DNA from: Xiphias gladius
Lineage: Eukaryota; Chordata; Actinopteri; Istiophoriformes; Xiphiidae
Direction of reading: 5' to 3'
DNA length: 64,000 nucleotides
Assembly: GCF_016859285.1 (NCBI RefSeq)
Contig: NC_053417.1
Location: 15,004,706-15,068,705, forward strand
Part shown: piece after piece, positions 28,357-41,621 of the stretch
How positions within the stretch are numbered: the stretch's first letter is position 1
Layout of the letters: every line of letters starts with the position of its first letter
Program-made: the position numbers and the translations under genes
The notes under the pieces: generated by a model
Seen by the model: only the letters and a program-made list of their open reading frames with translations
Database searches by the model: none
Told to the model about the DNA's origin: nothing

Positions 28357-31300
28357 TAAGCTACTAGACACAGTTGCCACAAGGGAAAGCTATCTTGTAG
28401 TAGGGCCCGAAGCATCTCTTAGGGCTGGGTGAAACATTAGCTTGTATCAACTTGAGGTATCTGTGGACACAGGCAAGAAACTATGAATTGCCTCGGCAGC
28501 CACCTGTGTGTTTCATAATAATATTTTAGTAACCTATGAGTCAGGAGTAAATATGATAATTATTGCCGACGAAAAGGGAATGACATCGCTTACACTTTTT
28601 TTCCAGCATGTTATCTACAAAAATCAAAAACTATAAAAGATTTCAACATTCATAAATGTTGACCATGACATAATACAGTCTATTGACACATCTGTGACCA
28701 CTTTGGCATTTTTATATATGAGATTTTATAGTTTTATAAAGCGGGAATCCTATTCTACATATGCAGTTAATTTGATAACTCAAGACTAATGGAAAGTTTG
28801 AAAATTACACCATCCTTTCAATCCTTTCAATAATGATTAATATTCGTGATTTTCACTGTGCCATTTTTCTACTGATAGTAAATATTGCAAATGTGATTTT
28901 CATCAGTTTTAGATAAAAATCAAAAGAGCAAAACATTGGGGTGTCCCTGATGGCTGAGGGGTTAAGAGGGCTTTGTAATACAAATACTTTAACCCATAAG
29001 ATTTCAAGTGAATAAAACTACAAGAAGTGTTTGAAAAATGCAAAACCTCATCATATCTGGATAGGTTTGTATTTTTCTGTTGAGATGAGAAAATAAAATT
29101 CATTTTCAGTTATTGCAAAATCTGCTATATCACCTTGCAGTGTGAATCCCCTTTCTTTAAGGGATGTATCATCTATCTGTTTAGGTTTAATTCTTTTTAC
29201 TTAAAAAAATAATAAGATTGATATGTATATTCACTCATTAAGAAGCACAGAAAGTGAAAGGATATACTGAGCTGTTGTGTTCACATTTTCATACTTCTTT
29301 ATGTTTCCTTGACCTAACCTAACCCTAGCCCAGCCCGTAGCAAGTTTCGTTTTTAAGAAAAGGTTTGAGTTCTCCAGCACTGAACAATTCAGTCAAAATC
29401 TCCTTAATTGGGGTATTTTTTTTTACTCATGTCTTATTCACCCACCCTTTGACTAATAGCACAAGCACCAAAAACTTCCACTTCTCACTGTAATAAATTA
29501 CCCCAAATCTCCTTCTGCCTTGCACAACAAGTTTAGCTCTGTCTTCTCCCTGATTCCTGGAGGGTTTTAGATACTGTAGAAGGAGTAGCGAGGGAAGTCT
29601 GTCTTTTAGCCACATGGATGGAAATAATATAGCAAATGCTCACAGAGTCTGAGCAGAGTAGGTGGTGGTAAAACCGGCCCTGGAGAGACTGCCAACAATC
29701 TAATATTAGGTAAGCACATGGCTGACTTCAGAATCAGTCACTAAGGTTGCTATACTTAGTTCATTGCTTCCCAAGTTCTTTTGCTCTACCACTGACCTCT
29801 GGTGGGTACTGTGTTGTCTGGGGAGAGGTTGTTGTGCCTTTTGCAGTGATGAGTGAATGTCTCTGTGAGGAATTTGCAGAATAGCAGGAAAATAACTCTG
29901 ACCCTAAAAGGACAGTGTGTATACTATCAGGACGTGGTAATCAGAACAAAATGTTCTTGCACACATACACCAGATTTCAAATCATTTGTAAAATCTGATG
30001 GATTTTCTTTCAGAAAACAGAGCAATGACTTTGTGTTCTGAAATAAACAAAAACCTTATGTTAAAGTGTGCTCTGTGTGTGCCATACTGCCCTCGTCTGG
30101 TACAACAGAGAGATCAGTCTTGTGTGCCTAAAAGGATAAAGGAAAATAACAAAAACACATATGCCACTACCCTGCCCTGTTGTGCCAAACAGACTTCCCT
30201 TTCCTATCAACTTCATTTCTGTTTTGTCTTCACAAGCTATAAATCTTTGCCCCCCAGCATGTCCTTTTTTCCTCTTCCTGTGTTTCATATCAGTAGAGAG
30301 TCAAGACCCACCTTAGGCTTTTGTGTCTAAACATAGCACCTTTTGAGTAATGGGTCAGGTTAGTGTGACGCTATAGGTCTGATCTGATGGTTTGCAGCAG
30401 TGGAGGCAGCTTCTAATAAGGAATTGCCTGAGGCATTCGATGGGATTTAGTGGGATTACGTTGTTGGAGGTGTTTCAACTTCAGCTGGCTGCTATCAACA
30501 ACTTACAGTAGCTCTGTTGGTTAACTCTTCAGATAGCAACTATAGTTCTAAAAGGAAAAGTGCTTTTGAATGAGAGTCCAATTTGTCACAGCGGCTTGTT
30601 TGTAGATATATTTGGAGCCTTACGTCCAAGAAATGCATGTCCTGGTTTGATCAGAAGGGGGCAGTCTACATTGCTCTAACAAGGAGGAGCTGTTGCATAA
30701 CCCAGGCTACATTCACATGCACATGCAATAGTCACCTATTGGCGTCACTCCAGTTCAATAGGAGGGTTAATCTGTTTACATACATTTGATGCCACGTGGT
30801 CCCTGATGCTATGAATAAACCTGTAAATACAATATTCCTGTCTACATATGGGATTCAGCTCCAGGTTTCTTATAATTTGAATAAAAGATTATGTATCAGA
30901 TTTGTGAAATTTGTGTTGACACAAAACTATGTTACCTGAGTGACCATGTTAAATAGACAATTCAATTAACAATAGATGAAAATGTGAGTACTGAAACAGA
31001 AAATATGCCCGCTCTCCTTTGGATTTCCCCGTGCACGTTTAACACATTCTGTTGGAGCAGCAGAAAAACTTTGCAAATCTGCTCTGTTTTCTTAGATGCC
31101 TCATCATATAAGCATGATGAGCAGTTGCTTGCTAAAAATTTTATACAATCTGTGTGGGTGTACAATGAATTGTGTTTGTGCGTGAATAGTGTCTTGTCTT
31201 CGACCATTGGTGTCATCCCTGTCATGGGAATAATAACTACCAAGGCCCCTGGCTTAGAGTAACGTTAGATTGTTGCCCGGGCAAAGGAATTTCCATAGGA

Positions 31301-33120
31301 AAACAGACCCAAGACGCTGTCTCCCATCACACAGACACACTGAAATTACTCAGGCAGTGGGTCCTCAGCAGCACAGCAGATTTGAGAGCCATAGCTTCCA
31401 TGATTCAGTCACAGCACTTATTTGGACAGTTGGAGAGGTTTGCTGTGACACAACAGAAGGGCGGCAGAGAGCTGTGGATGGCGAGATTCTGAGAGAGCTG
31501 CGGAGACAAGTGAGAGAGAGGAGAAAGAGAGAGCAGACTAACTCAACAGACTGTAAGGGGAGCAAGGTTGGCTGCTGTCTGTTTCTTTCTCTTAATCCTT
31601 AAATCTTCTGTAATCAGGATGAGAGGGAGAGAGCATGTTGCCTGATTTAGGACAGCAGAGTCTATGTTGGGACCTGGACGGATTGCTGGCTGATGAGGCA
31701 ACCTAACTGGCTAGTATGAGAGATGGAGGGAGGGGGGAGGCTAGAGCTGGAGTCAGTTTGGGAAATTTAAACTTAACCAGTTACCACCAAGAGCAAACAG
31801 GAAGAGTGGAAGTCCAATAAATGAGGATGTTTTAACCACAAAGAACAAGTTCAAAAAGAGAGAAAAAAGAGAAGAGGACCAACAATCCCTGGATTGATTT
31901 AGGGTGAGACTTTGACTATTACTATTTGTTCTAAGATTTGTTTTTATTTTTGCTCCAGCACAAATGGTTGGTTTTTGTCTTTTCTTTGTTTTTTTTTACA
32001 TCCTCCCTCCACAGTTTAGAGAGGCAACAGAGACAGCTCATATTTAGGATTTAGAGGAAGGAGTTCGACCAGATTGCAGGGTGTTGCTCAGCAGGAAGTG
32101 TAGGCCACAATAGCAGAGTAAAAGTAGGAGATTTCTATGTTTGTGCAGAAGGAGGAAGAGAAAGAAAAGGTTTCTGTGATCCTAATCTTCATTTTTCCGT
32201 GTGACACAATGCTGAAACAGAAACATATGCTTGTGAGATTAAAGGAGTTGAGCAGTTGTATCTGGCACTTAACGAGCTCTTATCCAAACGATGCTGTTAC
32301 TCAAATAACTTAGCACGAGCATATGATTGTCATCAGATCCAAAGCAAATTCTGTGCCAACAACTATCTTTGTGAATTTGTGCCTTGTGTGTATATGGTTT
32401 AATGATGTATGCAGGGCCAAGGCAGTTTGAGGAATTAAACCTTCAATCGCTCTGAAGGATCTGACAGTGTTTTCCACTATAAATTCATCGCTGATGCACA
32501 GACACATATTAAAGCAATCAAGTTCTCACTCTCATCTGCAGCTCTGTCAAAACATTAAGAATAATTAAGTCTATTTCATCCTAAGTCTGAACTGGTTTCC
32601 CTGGTTTCAAGATACACTCCACATAAACAAATCACAACAAATTATATGAGTGTTTTTTGTACAGTTTGTTGATTTATACACAGAAAAACACAAATTGTAA
32701 ACCACTGGATACCCCAGTGTACTTGAACTGCAGAGCAGTGTTGCACGGTTGACACACCATGACAGATGCTGTCACTAGCCTGGCCTCCCATTGCTTCCGG
32801 CAGCATATGGCCTTTCTCAACCCAGTACACTCCTCCTACTATGGCTTCATTCACATTACTTTCACAGACTGAGCTTCTGCAGATGTACAGTGTTTCTTGA
32901 TCATTACTGTGCCTATTATTTATTTGTAAATATGTATACATGTCTTGCACCTTTTTAATACATTTGTGAGTTTCAGTTAGCTTAAATATAGTGACATTAT
33001 TTGTTCACCCTCAGAGTCATAATACCTGCCCATTCTCCTCTATTCCATTGGGCTGAGTCAGTGACCATACAATGACAAAAAGCATGTTATATAGGCAGCT
33101 TAACTATCTTGTAAATCACA
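27680..33120. other. Intergenic DNA upstream of ankrd33
   Basis: The stretch has a (CA)n tract at 28301-28353, scattered AT-rich sequence, and a purine-rich zone at 31700-31905 that ends in a donor-like 'tttag|ggtgag'. That zone could be a non-coding upstream exon of ankrd33, but this is not established. Two CRX-type core motifs occur (GGATTA at 30453-30458 and TAATCC at 31593-31598). No coding exon is convincing. Confidence 0.5.
28301..28353. repeat. (CA)n microsatellite
   Basis: About 26 CA repeats following a poly-T/A stretch. Confidence 0.93.
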
Positions 33121-33127
33121 GACTTAC

Positions 33128-33213
33128 GGATCAGCCGCTCTGACAGGAGGCCTGAAGCGAGGTAAAGCTCCTCATCCTCTTTGAGCATCATGTCTAATGG
33201 AGAGGGCCTTTTC
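33128..33213 (-). CDS. Candidate exon of a minus-strand gene, divergent from ankrd33
   Basis: On the minus strand an acceptor-like 'gtgacag' at 33214 and a perfect donor (ATCC|GTAAGT) at 33127 enclose an open frame. Two adjacent ATGs (33191 and 33188) precede MLKEDEELYLASGLLSERLI, a charged, helix-prone peptide with codon use unlike the surrounding AT-rich DNA. If the ATG is the start, this is a first exon about 390 bp from the ankrd33 start codon in divergent orientation. It ends in phase 1, compatible with the open region upstream of the 22966-23061 exon, so the two could belong to one gene. The family is not recognised. Confidence 0.45.
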
Positions 33214-33518
33214 CTGTCACAAGATCTATTTAACACGCTACCTTTAAAGGCTGCCAGTGTTTATTAGTCTTGCAGTCATACATGAACTAGATTAAGATGT
33301 TTATTTTGAGGAGAAGAAATCACACATGTCCCTAAAATAAGGGCACAAAACAAAAGCCGTTGTTCTGTACAAATATATTTTCCCAATCCCCTACTATGAA
33401 TTCAGAGGTAGTGCATGGCTGTCACATGGCTGAGGGGAAAATGTGGAAAAAACAAAGAAGATTAAAATGTGTTAATTTTGTGTCCATTATAAGAAGACTT
33501 TATATTTTTCTATTCAAG

Positions 33519-33581
33519 ATGTGGGTGGTGCACAGCAGACCTGACACCCAGGTGTGATCCCAGCTGGGTGGGGGGGGTCCA
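33519..33581 (+). promoter_or_regulatory. ankrd33 leader segment with an upstream ORF
   Basis: A plausible acceptor (tttttctattcaag) ends at 33518, so a non-coding leader would join here. It begins with ATG, opening a 12-codon upstream ORF (MWVVHSRPDTQV) that stops at 33557, 24 nt before the main ATG at 33582. A G-run (33569-33577) lies between them. If the acceptor is used, this uORF would be the first start codon in the exon and would probably dampen translation. Confidence 0.45.
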
Positions 33582-36095
33582 ATGGCCACTGCAAATGATG
33601 ACCCCCACCTGGGCGCAGGCCCCTCTGACGACTCGGAGATCCTCCTTGACGATTCTGACTCATGGAGTGTGCTTTCTGATGACTCTGTGCTTCCCAACTA
33701 TGAAAGGGATGAAAAGCACACACAGCCACCTAAAACACTGTACGAGGCCTGTGCCAGGAATGATCCCGCATCCCTGTGCAGGATCCTGGAGAGAGGAGTC
33801 ACTAAAGAAGAGGCCATCGAGCTGGACATCAATGGAAGGGTGAGAAAGAATTCATTTTCCTATTTATCACACAAGAAAAAGGACTATGTCGCAACATAAG
33901 AAATCTATATTTCTGTAAAAAGAAAAAATATATGTACAGGTAAACTTAAAGTTTAATGAAGGTCAATTTATTTCTACCTTGCTCCCTTTCAGAATGGACT
34001 GATGTTGGCTGTGAGTAAGGGTTTCGTAGATATTGTCACCGTGCTGCATGTATGTCCATTAATAGACATCAACCACCAAGACAGTGATGGCAATACTGCC
34101 CTCATGATTGCTGCCCAGGCAGGTATGTTTGAAGACATCCTGTATAGCACATAAAATCGACATCTAGTCTTAATTGAATCCTACCCTATTAACATAATTT
34201 TTTTGTTTTTTTTTCAATCAAGGCTTCATCACCATTTTGAACTATATCCTTAACTACTACACTGGTGTGGACACTGAGGTCAGGGATCCCCGTGGCTTCA
34301 CTGCCCTCATCAAGGCAGGCCTGCAGGGCAGAGAAGAGTGTGTGTCTGCCCTGCTGATGCATGGTAAGTTTATGGTGCATAAGACCTCCTATAAACGTTG
34401 AAAATAAATTCAGATAGGAGGAACATCTTGTGTGTGTGTGCGCACAAGGACAATAGATTTACTCAAAGGCAATCATCCTAGATTCTTAAACTCATGCAGA
34501 CCTTCACCCAGGGTAAATATCTAATGGTTCAGGAGAAAAGAGTTAGGTTGCAGGAATAACATTTATTGTGTTCAATTCACGAACATATCTAGGAAAAGAC
34601 TGACCAAAAAACTGCTAATGTTATATACATGTGATATACAGAGTAAACCGGGACATCTGATCTGTGAACTAATCTGGTTCTCTTCTGGGCTGCAGGGATT
34701 AGTCCTGTATAAACTGAGCAGGGACACATTTAGGGTAGTGCTATAAAAATTCCACCCACATTCTATTCTATTAAATTCAATTATGTCAGAGACAGATTGA
34801 CAAAATTAATCCATAATCTAGTTGTATTTATGGGCAAACTTGAGCCATGTGTTGAACATAAATATATGTCTGGTGTTGTTGGATTTGTTTTAAAGCCTTG
34901 ATTATTCACTAATTGGATTGTCATAGTTATTGAAATAGAATTCCTCTGATAATGGGTTAAACTGAATTATAACATCCGGAAAGCAATTGAGCAAGTGTAA
35001 GGGTCTTTGACCTTATGTAGTATATTGTTTTCACCAAACTGCAATTTATATCCTATTTCACCATGCTGTGAAATGGCCTGATTTTTTTCTGGCTGAGTCA
35101 TGCCACACATCTACTCAATGATCTGTGCTCCAAAAGCAACCACTTGGTGGGGTAACTTGACTGAGTTTAGGGAGGAAATGATTTCCTAAGGTCCTTCATC
35201 ATCCAATACGTATTAGTTTGTTTCCTTGTTTTCACTGCTTTCTGCTATTTTTCTCCCCTTTTCATGTACAGGTGCCAATATGAACGCAATGGACCTGGTC
35301 CAGAGGAGAGGCCTAAGGGATTGGGCCCTTCGGACAGGAAGGTTTGAGACTCTGAGTAGACTACGCCGCCTGCAGGCTCATCCTATCGCTGAGCAGTTCT
35401 GTGAAAGCTACATTCTTGAGTGGCCTGAGCTGAGGGAACTGGTAGCAAAGGCCACTGCCACCAAAACAGCCAGTCAGAAGCTGAGGCAACGCTTAAAAGA
35501 CAGCCTTACTTTCAGATTCCCTCAGGACCCCCAAGACAATGGAGTCATGGACCACATGGTACGGATGACTACAAGCATCCAAAGCCCCCTGATAGCCACT
35601 GGCTGCCGTCCACTTTGTCCCACCAGCCCCCCAGAGATTGGCAAGCGACGCTTTGCTGTTCCTGAACTGCTTGAAAGGCACAGCAGCAAGGAGTTGGAGG
35701 AGAGCACAGTGTCCCACAGTAATGGCTTTATCACCTCAGCTTCTCCCACTGCTGTCTCAGCTACCTCTGTATCTCTGACCTCCTGCTGCCAGGACTCAGA
35801 TTGCAGGGAAAGCATGTCATCTGGCGGCATGAAAAGCTTCATTTCCCGCAGCATGGCACACAGGAACAGCATCTTCCCCTCAGGCTGTATTCCTAAGATT
35901 GAAGTGACAAAATCTGGGGAGCCCACTCCAAAGAAAGAGAAAAAGAAGAAAATTCAGAAGGGCTACCTGGAGCCACCTGTCTGGAAGTACAAGGAAGCCA
36001 GGGAGGAGAAAAAGAGAGAGAAGGAGCAGCAGGAAAAGGAAGAAGAGCAAAAGAAAAAATCTAAGGGGTCCAAACGTTCATCCAGCCAAAAATGA
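33582..36095 (+). CDS. ankrd33: Ankyrin repeat domain-containing protein 33 (Panky family)
   Basis: There are four coding exons: 33582-33839, 33993-34122, 34223-34363 and 35272-36095. All have GT-AG borders and phases that join, giving 450 aa, close to the human ANKRD33 length. The N-terminus is acidic ([20 protein letters not shown]). Ankyrin repeats start with [21 protein letters not shown] (about 51-71) and continue through [18 protein letters not shown] (87-104), [19 protein letters not shown] (123-141), [22 protein letters not shown] and a degenerate [20 protein letters not shown] Ser-rich middle and a Lys/Glu-rich tail ([20 protein letters not shown]) follow. In mouse the family member Panky is a photoreceptor-specific cofactor that restrains CRX-driven genes; the fish role is inferred. 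Position next to acvrl1 matches mammalian synteny. The first start could be preceded by a non-coding exon. Confidence 0.93.
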
Positions 36096-38235
36096 CGCAG
36101 CATTTTCTTTTCAACAGAGAATTTTACTGTGATTGTCAGTTTTAACAGAAGAAAAAATAACTGTAAAACAAGTTTGGAAGTGAGCTATAGACTTCTAAGA
36201 TCCATTGTTGGATTTGAATTTTGGCTTGGGGTGAATAGGAGAAAACTGGAGCTACTTGAATTTGCTAGATGGCATGTAATTTTCAACATATTTAGAAAGC
36301 AGAAAATAATGTTGGAGATATTTGATGACATGTCTTAGATTTTTCTGAGGCTATTTCTTATTTCATCTCCTAAATGGTGGATCGGTAGGTGAATTCTCAC
36401 GGGGATGTTACATTATACTTATTGCAGAAACCTCCAATATCATCATTTTATTTTGAAAACATTGTACATTGTGAGGACTTTACCAATCTATGTATTGTTA
36501 AGAGTATCCAAGTAGCGGGCCATCATGGTATTTATTCAAGATAACCAAAGCAATAGCAAAAGCAGTATATATACTGTATGTAAGCAAAGGCCTTCTGCAA
36601 ATTAATTTATTTTATTGTTAATCAAGGACGGTGTGTGATGTAAATCACAGGGAAAAGAGGTAAATAATCCTCAAACTATGTGTTTTGTTCCTCTACACCA
36701 AATGCTCAAAAGGATAGTCTATTATGGCTGCTTTTTACAAGGCCAAGCACTGAAGTTGCGTAGGGACCCAACTACTGCAAGGTTCTTATATTTTTTTTCC
36801 TTTTCCTCCGTAATGGCAGTAATGGCACCCAGTCGAACTGATCGACTGTAACCAAAATCGGCACATTGACGGAGACACAAGTGGAGGCATAGTGTAGATG
36901 AAACAATCCGTCTTGCATCCCCATGGGTCGATGGGAAACTCACCTCAGGAAAAAAATGATACATTTTGATCACAATCTTGAGTGCAAAGTTGAGATCCCT
37001 TTTTAGTTCATAAGTGTTTACATTTCACATATAAAAATACCCGTTTGACCCAAGCATATAAGCTGGTCGATTTCCAATACAAGTTTGAACACGTTTGACT
37101 TCTCTCAAAAGCATGTTTTTTACATCTGTAAAGCTGATCTAACCTCCCTGTTATGCCACTTGCAGCATCTGTGGGATGATTTTATTCAGCAGGGTTTTGA
37201 TACTTCGAGCAGTTCGGCAAAGATTCAGAAACAGGAAGTGAATCGTAGCTATGTGACACATTGTCCTTTTTTGATCAAAACTGCTCATTCAGTACATAAA
37301 TCCTGCGTATACTTGCATGGACTTTTCCTTCAGTCCCTTAAACACCACTACCAGGGCAAAGTTAAAGTTACTTTTGATCTTGCAATTCTGTTTTACCGAG
37401 CTTCAAAATTATAATTCCTATGTAAAAAACAAGTCAGATCATTTTACAAATGAAATCAGTCACACTTTTCAAACACTTTTTTGGCTTCTTAAAGGCTTGT
37501 TAGTCTTCACCATAGGCAATGTGTAGCATCTACCAGATGCCTTTACTATGTCTATTTGACAGAAATTTTAATACTCCAAACTGTTTTGTTTTGGCATTTG
37601 AATGATGTTAGCAGTGAAGATACAGAAAAAAGGAACTGAGCCATATCTTTGCGACACTTTGTGTGATTGTGAGAGGAATTGATCACTGATCCACAAGTCC
37701 TCGGTCTGTCAGCGCTTTATGTACCGTGTTTGATAGGCTTTTACTTGGTCACCAGAACTGCTCCTTGCAAATTTTTTTTTTTTAGAATGTAAAGCGTTCT
37801 TACGTCTACTGAGTTACCTATGCACAGCAAAAAAACTATAGTATTTGTACATAATGTCACTCAGGAAATCTTTTGTTAATAATATGATGGGCATTATAAA
37901 TTAAGCATCTATCAAAACGAAAAATCTATTTTGAGATCTAGCTGTACATTTTAAAATATTCTGTTAATAGATCAACTTGGCAACTCATACACTTGCAACT
38001 GCAATATCTACCATAACTACAACAAAATATATTTAAAGGTGTTATCTTAACAAAAAGTACTGAATTTAGATGCTGCTCTTGGAATGAAAAATTAAAGGAT
38101 CGTTTCTGGGGTTATTTTAAAGTGAAAGCAAGAGATTCAGAAAGCCCAGGTCTTCTACATCTTTATGAAGTGTGAGACAGATGAAATTATGTGTTTGTAT
38201 GTAAACTTGGAATAAAATTATTGACCTTTGCAAGA
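36096..38235 (+). other. ankrd33 3' UTR
   Basis: No coding frame follows the stop codon at 36093-36095. A canonical AATAAA at 38211-38216, in a U-rich context and followed by 'gacctttgcaag', is the best polyadenylation signal, giving a 3' UTR of about 2.1 kb. The end point is inferred; shorter forms are possible. Confidence 0.55.
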
Positions 38236-41130
38236 TAGTTTGGTTTTCTTCCTACGCAGTAAACTCATGGTACCTGAAAGTACCACAAAACTGTATATTA
38301 GTGTGTTGGGTGTGGTTACACTACATATTTAAAATTTGGTGATGTACAGTGAATGAAAAAAAAATTGATTTTAAAGTTACCTCCCCAACACAGCTGTTAC
38401 ACTACTCCCTGAAACATCTGTCTATTTGATGAGATGAAAACAGAGTATTTTCACACTACAAATTCAATATTTCCTTAACTGGCATGCATGTGACTGATGA
38501 GCCCCTTGTCTGGCACATAACCTTGATTACTCTTTCACAATAAAGTTACTTTGAGCTTCTTAATTAAGGAAGCCTCTAATGCGCTCTCTTGAGTGGCATG
38601 GGGTGGCTTTTGAACCCTTTTCTGTAATCTTTTAATCCAACGTGCAGTATCATTACAATTAGCTTTTATTGTTGGTAAAAGAAAATCAAAATGGCTACTT
38701 TGATGTGTTCAAGAATATTTCATAGAATTATTTCTATGAACTCAATTTCATTTCATGTGTTTTATGCCAACATGTAATGTTCTAGCTAGCTGGGTAGCAC
38801 CCATCTACAAAACAGAGAAGCTTATTTTGTTCATCTGGTCATTTGAAACACTAAACATTATATTTTCAGGTTTGAGGCTCACTTCCTCCTAAGGGGGGGA
38901 ACTTGGTGACTTGAGGTCAGCTCTAAAATAAATACCAAGAGTTCAACAAAGAGTTAGACTTTAACCGGGTCTGTTAAGACACTGACTGTAAACACATATC
39001 TTCATACAGTTGTAACACAGACTGGATCCGATTGTATAGATTTTGACCTTTGAGAATGAGGTCATCACACTGTGAAGCACGAATATGACTAAATACAATT
39101 TCATTTTGACTGTATGTGCTTTGTGTTGTCGTCCACAGCTAAAATATTGACTATTCAATAGTACTGAGGTGGAAGAGAAGTAAAACTGGTCTTCTAGTTT
39201 TCAGGAATTTGCTTTAGAGAAACTCACAGTATGAAAACATGTCTGTTGAGGCAATATCAGATTTCCTCCACTCTAGATAATACAACAAATGGGGGCTTCT
39301 TAGAAAAACCTTAAGGGTATAGGACCATGTGGCTCTGTGAATCACAGAGATAAGTAGGAAAGAGAAATAAGTGCTGATTAAAAAACGAACAACAATTTAT
39401 TCTGTTTTCAACATGACAGCTGATGTGAGAGCTTCCAGCTGTGTCTGCAGCCGTAAGCCAAAAACTGAGAGATTACAGAGCCTGAGAAAAAGGTGGGGAA
39501 TTTATATCACAGACATGAAGACATCTCTCTCAGGCTCTACTGAATGAAGTGTTTTCACACAGCAGAGTCTCTGTGGCATCTAAGAGATCACACTGTATTT
39601 GCCACAGAGACGCACCTTGACTGCCAGAAAATTGCGGTAACAGAAAGTTACTTGAACACCATTGTGTTATCCTCAATTTGTGTGGACATGTCAGCTTTAC
39701 AGTGCTTATCAAAAACTTTAAAAATACAGATCAGCTGGATAAGTGATTTTTTTAAGAAAAATGAGTTTCGTTAGCCTGTTTCAAATTAATCTGCTGAAGG
39801 TGGAAAGTTTCCTGTGTGAACGTCAAAATCTGAGTTTACGACATGTATGTATGAGCATGATTTTCTGAACGAGTTGCGAAGTCAGTCATGGTCCAATATG
39901 CAGCTTACACAAGTGTGATGTGGAAGCTTGAGTACGCACACAATACACTGGACTTTTCAGTAAAGTAGGAGACATCTTTTGTCCGGCGGTTAAAGTGGCT
40001 ATAATAAATATTTTTATAATACCAATGTATCAAATGACAACGTAGAAACAATGTGACAATGTTAAAGAGAACGTTTGTAGTGACAGGCCCGCAGAGAATA
40101 ATCGCCTGAGTCTGCCACTACCTTCAGCCTTACGGAACCTTGTAGAGAGTTTGAGCTCATTGTTTAGCTGCCCGGTTCGCAACTTAACTATTTTGGTTCA
40201 CTCTCACCACTCTCATGCCATTGTCCTGGGCCACAGCAGGCAGCTGTTTACAGCTCTACAAAAGCTCTTAAATCCCACAGTACACTATGTATTCAGCTGA
40301 CAGACACGGTTACGGACTAACCGTTGAACATAGTGGAGCTAAAGGGCCAGATATTTCCTTCAGGAGTCGGTAGAGGCCAAAAAACCCGAGCTAAAAGAGT
40401 GAGTAAAAACATGAAAATGAATGATAATGTTGCTCCGTAGCTGGTGGATTTGAAGTATCTGATATGTCAATGTTGTGTTCAAAATTTCAGAATCTCCCAA
40501 GTGTGCAAAAAAAAAAAAAAAAATTTGTTATTGCAGGTTTATCTTCTGCAGCAGAAACAAACGTTTGCAAAATCATAGATCCTGGAGAACGCCACATACT
40601 ATTAAGAATTTTAGGTAACTGAACTTTTTGTGGTAAACATATCAGACACAAATTATATTTCCAAGCAAAGAATTTTCATATTTCTTAAAAAAAAAAAAAC
40701 TCTTGAGGGGGTCTTTAAGTTTATCTTTTAAAAAGCATGGTAAAACCTCCATTGACCTCTGATCTTGCCAAAAAAAAAAAAAAAAAATGATTATGGTTTA
40801 ATAACTGATTAGTGCTTCCCGTTTTACCCAAAGAAATGTTATTGTATCATAGTGGTGTCTCAGAGGCACATTCCTGTCAGTGCAGTGCAGACACCAGTCC
40901 ACAGGGGAAAGAGGAAAATGAGAGGTTTAGCAAGAAACAGGAAAACCGCTATGAGAACACATTCCAGGCAGAGCAGACCCTGTACGGGACAATAAGGGGT
41001 GGGACAAAACTGTATACTATTTAAAAAAAAAAAAAAAAAAAAAATCTGTAATCTCGACTTTAGATCAGGAAGACAGACAACAACAAAGAACTTTATAAGT
41101 TAATGGGACAGGACTTGCAGGGAGCCGCCA
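38236..41130. other. Intergenic DNA between ankrd33 and acvrl1
   Basis: AT-rich non-coding sequence with several poly-A runs (40507-40523, 40689-40700, 40769-40787, 41022-41043) and a dispersed repeat near 39970-40400. No gene is seen. Confidence 0.6.
39970..40405 (+). repeat. Dispersed teleost repeat ('agccagatatttcc' family)
   Basis: The modules 'taaagggccagatatttcct', 'caggagtcggtagaggcca' and 'gagctaaaagagtgag', in this order, are typical of a frequent teleost interspersed repeat. A related 3' part appears at 46390-46505 inside acvrl1 intron 2. Boundaries are approximate. Confidence 0.55.
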
Positions 41131-41621
41131 CTTGTTCCGAACCGACGACGATGGTTCATGTGGTCGGTTTATCAGCGCAGATTTAAACCGAGATGAGATA
41201 GGCGACGGCTCGCAGCCTGTCGCCCTGCCAGGACGCAGCTGCCAGCTCCCCTTTATCCCTCACTTCCTCCGCGTTGCTTCTCTCTCGGCGTTAAACGCGT
41301 AAGCAGTTTTAACGTTATTTTTTGGAGCAAAGAGGGCAAGGCTGCGGACGACGTCGTCGCAGAAAACGGCGGGTCGGTCGCCCCCCCGAAGCAGAAAAGG
41401 ATGTGAGCTCTCTCTGGATCAAACATCTGCAGCCGAGCCGTTTTGACGAAAAGTAAAAGTATATACCGCTGTACTGAAATGGAGCCGGCTGTCTTTTGAA
41501 CTTCTCCTCTGACAGCTTTTATTTGAAATACGTTGGCCACGGAGGGACACTGCAAGCTATCTTTGATATGGGAGACGCGCGGCGCTTGCATCTGTTAAGT
41601 TAAAAGGCGAGCAGGAAACAG
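41131..41621 (+). promoter_or_regulatory. acvrl1 promoter and non-coding exon 1
   Basis: This is a locally GC- and CpG-rich island in otherwise AT-rich DNA (gacgacg, gcgacggctcgc, ggacgacgtcgtcgc, ggcgggtcggtcgc). An ETS-type CACTTCCTCC at 41261-41270 and GATA-like cores (agataggc near 41196, tttatccc near 41252) fit a gene expressed in endothelium. It ends in a donor, ACAG|GTAATG, at 41621/41622, so a 5' UTR exon would be spliced to the coding exon at 45970. The transcription start cannot be placed. Confidence 0.65.

Noticed and set aside
29311..29333. 'cctaacctaaccctagccc', telomere-like
   Set aside because: Only two to three degenerate units; not an interstitial telomeric array.
31270..31602. 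110-aa frame with an Arg/Glu-rich end
   Set aside because: The charged part is purine-rich repeat-like DNA, no matching splice sites were found, and codon use does not look coding.
35493..35926. Minus-strand frames of 74 and 134 aa
   Set aside because: They are antisense shadows of the large last exon of ankrd33.
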